Below are positions 5,851 to 6,911 of a stretch of DNA of 6,911 nucleotides, piece by piece. Below the pieces are notes generated by a model, which saw only the letters and a list, made by a program, of their open reading frames with translations, was not told where the DNA came from and did not search any database. Position 1 is the stretch's first letter. Each line of letters opens with the position of its first letter. Source of the DNA: an uncultured Clostridia bacterium. GTDB lineage: Bacteria > Bacillota > Clostridia > Oscillospirales > Oscillospiraceae. A program made the translations under genes and the position numbers. The stretch is from the NCBI GenBank assembly GCA_946187475.1, contig CAMHRJ010000122.1, forward strand, positions 1 to 6,911. Reading direction: 5' to 3'.

Positions 5851-6695
5851 GGGCGTTCCCTCCCGCGGGCGGGACTCTCCCCAAAGCGCTTTTTGTAGGC
5901 CCGGGAAAAGGCACTGTAATCCCCGTAGCCGCAGCGATAGCAGGCTTCCGTGGCGATGGCGCCCTGGCGAATCAGCTCCTGGGCCAGGTGCAGGCGCTGG
6001 TCCGTGAGATAGGCATGGATCGTGAAGCCCGTCCGGGCCCGAAACAGGCGCATCATGTAATACTTGCTGAGGTAGAAATGCTCCGCCAGCGAGTCGATGG
6101 AGATGGGCTCCGTCAGATGGTCATGGAGGTATTCCAGAATCTCCGTCACCTTCTCGCCGCTGTTTTCCGCTGCGGCATACTGATAATGCTCCGCGCCCAC
6201 GCCCCGGGCCAGCTCCACCAGAAGCTGCATCAGCAGGGCCTGGGCCAGCAGGTCCTGGCCGTAGCCCTCGCCCCGGGTGGTGTGCTCCAGGTTGGTGAGA
6301 ATCTGGTTCATCCGTTCCCGGCGGCTGTAGTCCGGGCGGAGGACGAAGCTCTTCTCCCGGGCAGCAGCGGAAAAACAGTAGTCCAGGCGGCTGTCCTCCG
6401 TGCTCAGCCGCTCCAGGAAAGCCGGCGAGATATAGAGAATCACGCGCTCGTAGGTCTCCTCCGGGGAGATCTGAGCCTTGTGGATGGCGCCGCGCTGGAC
6501 CAGGATGATATCATTGGGACGGAGGACGTAGCTGCGGCCCTCCACCAGATAGCGTCCCGCACCGGAGCGGAAGAACACCAGCTTGTGAAACTCGTGATAG
6601 TGGAAATCCACATCTTCCTGGATGGAGGTATCCAGATGAAACAGGCGGAAATTCTCCAGAAGATATCCGCGCTTTTCATAATTCACAGGCTCCAT
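5847..6695 (-). CDS. AraC-family transcriptional regulator with cupin sensor domain
   Basis: A 282-residue DNA-binding regulator. Residues about 15-95 form a cupin-type ligand domain (FHYHEFHKLVFF, GRSYVLRPNDIILVQRGAIHKAQ). Residues about 180-282 are the double helix-turn-helix: the first is SIDSLAEHFYLSKYYMMRLF and the second is IATEACYRCGYGDYSAFSRA followed by YKKRFGESP, close to the AraC signature. The effector is unknown; the cupin histidines suggest a small polar ligand or sugar, by family analogy only. The frame extends to an ATG at 6740, but the promoter's -10 box (6731-6736) lies inside that extension and the GGAGGTG at 6702-6708 sits 6 nt before ATG 6695, so 6695 is the start. The gene overlaps the transglutaminase-like gene by 4 nt. 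Such regulators often control their own unit or an adjacent one; the target is not shown here. Confidence 0.92.
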   Translation of the reverse strand: MEPVNYEKRGYLLENFRLFHLDTSIQEDVDFHYHEFHKLVFFRSGAGRYLVEGRSYVLRPNDIILVQRGAIHKAQISPEETYERVILYISPAFLERLSTEDSRLDYCFSAAAREKSFVLRPDYSRRERMNQILTNLEHTTRGEGYGQDLLAQALLMQLLVELARGVGAEHYQYAAAENSGEKVTEILEYLHDHLTEPISIDSLAEHFYLSKYYMMRLFRARTGFTIHAYLTDQRLHLAQELIRQGAIATEACYRCGYGDYSAFSRAYKKRFGESPARGRERP

Positions 6696-6701
6696 GTATC
6701 C

Positions 6702-6708
6702 CACCTCC
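6702..6708 (-). promoter_or_regulatory. ribosome binding site of the AraC-type gene
   Basis: GGAGGTG on the minus strand, 6 nt before the ATG at 6695. It decides the start against upstream in-frame ATGs at 6713 and 6740, which have no such site. Confidence 0.8.
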
Positions 6709-6730
6709 GGCATTTCGGTTTTGTGATTGT

Positions 6731-6760
6731 ATTCTATCATATCAGCATGGGAGTTTTCAA
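6731..6760 (-). promoter_or_regulatory. sigma-A promoter for the AraC-transglutaminase pair
   Basis: On the minus strand, TTGAAA (6760-6755) and TAGAAT (6736-6731) are 18 nt apart, each one mismatch from consensus. Transcription would begin near 6724, about 29 nt before the ATG at 6695. The -35 box lies directly after the terminator of the preceding gene. Confidence 0.7.
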
Positions 6761-6765
6761 GTAAT

Positions 6766-6801
6766 GAACAAGCCCCCGGTTTTTACGCCGGAGGCTCGTT
6801 C
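6766..6801 (-). terminator. terminator of the gene entering from the right edge
   Basis: The arms 6766-6779 and 6788-6801 pair over 14 bp with an 8-nt loop. On the minus strand all positions pair if two G-U pairs are allowed; on the plus strand the same two positions are mismatches (A-C and C-A). This points to a minus-strand terminator. The tail is only moderately T-rich (CTTGTTCATTACTT), so strength is uncertain. Confidence 0.65.
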
Positions 6802-6829
6802 AAAGAGAGGAGAATATAAAAGAGAGGAG
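6802..6829. repeat. short tandem direct repeat AAAGAGAGGAG
   Basis: The 11-base unit AAAGAGAGGAG occurs at 6802-6812 and again at 6819-6829, 17 bases apart. It lies in the untranslated stretch between the stop codon at 6843 and the terminator hairpin. It is purine-rich on the plus strand and resembles a ribosome site there, but no credible gene follows on that strand. Possibly chance or slippage. Confidence 0.5.
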
Positions 6830-6842
6830 TGAGAAATAGCGA

Positions 6843-6911
6843 TTAATAGATGTCGTTGGTGTCTACCAGAACGACGTCCACGTCGAAGGTCTCGCCGTCG
6901 CGGTAGAGGGT
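6843..6911 (-). CDS. partial C-terminus, possibly PDZ end of an HtrA-like serine protease
   Basis: Only the last 22 residues and the TAA stop are inside the window; the gene enters from the right edge. The visible part reads TLYRDGETFDVDVVL and ends in DTNDIY. A strand-turn-strand pattern of the form LYRDGE-x-x-x-V-x-V-x-L is typical of the last strands of a PDZ domain, as at the end of HtrA/DegP-type proteases. That identification rests on very little sequence and is tentative. The open frame, GC-rich codons and the hairpin downstream support a real gene end. Confidence 0.6.
   Translation of the reverse strand, partial: TLYRDGETFDVDVVLVDTNDIY

Noticed and set aside
4831..5898. 355-residue plus-strand open frame opposite the transglutaminase-like gene
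   Set aside because: The minus-strand protein has a complete catalytic triad and ribosome site. This frame has neither a family motif nor a sensible initiation site, and it crosses a gene boundary.
5988..6764. 258-residue plus-strand open frame opposite the AraC-type gene
   Set aside because: Shadow of a gene with clear AraC helix-turn-helix signatures; it also runs through that gene's promoter.
6801..6911. Possible small plus-strand gene after the AGAGAGGAG repeats (ATG near 6849)
   Set aside because: The frame closes after 18 codons, its composition is S/T-rich shadow sequence, and the minus strand carries the end of a plausible real gene with a downstream hairpin.

Overview
The window looks like an ordinary chromosomal stretch from a GC-rich, low-oxygen Firmicute. 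A gut Clostridia lineage of the Oscillospiraceae type fits best. The evidence is strong GGAGG-type ribosome sites, sigma-A-like promoters, a PflX-type radical SAM protein, a cysteine-rich clostridial-type hydroxyacid oxidase and a Gram-positive lipoprotein. The lineage is an inference from gene content and style, not from a marker gene. No phage, insertion sequence, CRISPR array, tRNA or rRNA was seen.

Layout. (1) Bases 1-1681, minus strand: trmL (tRNA wobble 2'-O-methyltransferase) followed after 30 nt by pgk (phosphoglycerate kinase), whose last residues lie beyond the left edge. (2) Bases 1682-1871: a compact divergent promoter region with a good promoter on each strand. (3) Bases 1872-4184, plus strand: a PflX-like radical SAM protein, an overlapping 99-residue three-helix membrane protein, then an FMN-dependent alpha-hydroxyacid oxidase/dehydrogenase with an unusual cluster of cysteines, closed by a clear terminator. 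(4) Bases 4218-4730, plus strand: a small secreted lipoprotein, ended by a strong hairpin at 4789-4830 that also serves the convergent gene. (5) Bases 4828-6695, minus strand: an AraC-type regulator and, overlapping it by ATGA, a cytoplasmic transglutaminase-fold protein, with a promoter at 6731-6760. (6) Bases 6766-6911, minus strand: a terminator hairpin and the last 22 residues of another gene, probably the PDZ end of an HtrA-like protease.

How they fit together. pgk is central glycolysis and trmL is tRNA maintenance; they share a promoter. The radical SAM protein, membrane protein and flavoenzyme lie in the same direction without a terminator between them, so they may be one transcript, although the flavoenzyme may also have its own start. 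The AraC regulator and the transglutaminase-like protein form a translationally coupled pair. No complete new system stands out. The least understood parts are the cysteine-rich flavoenzyme beside a radical SAM enzyme of unknown substrate, and the AraC-transglutaminase pair.
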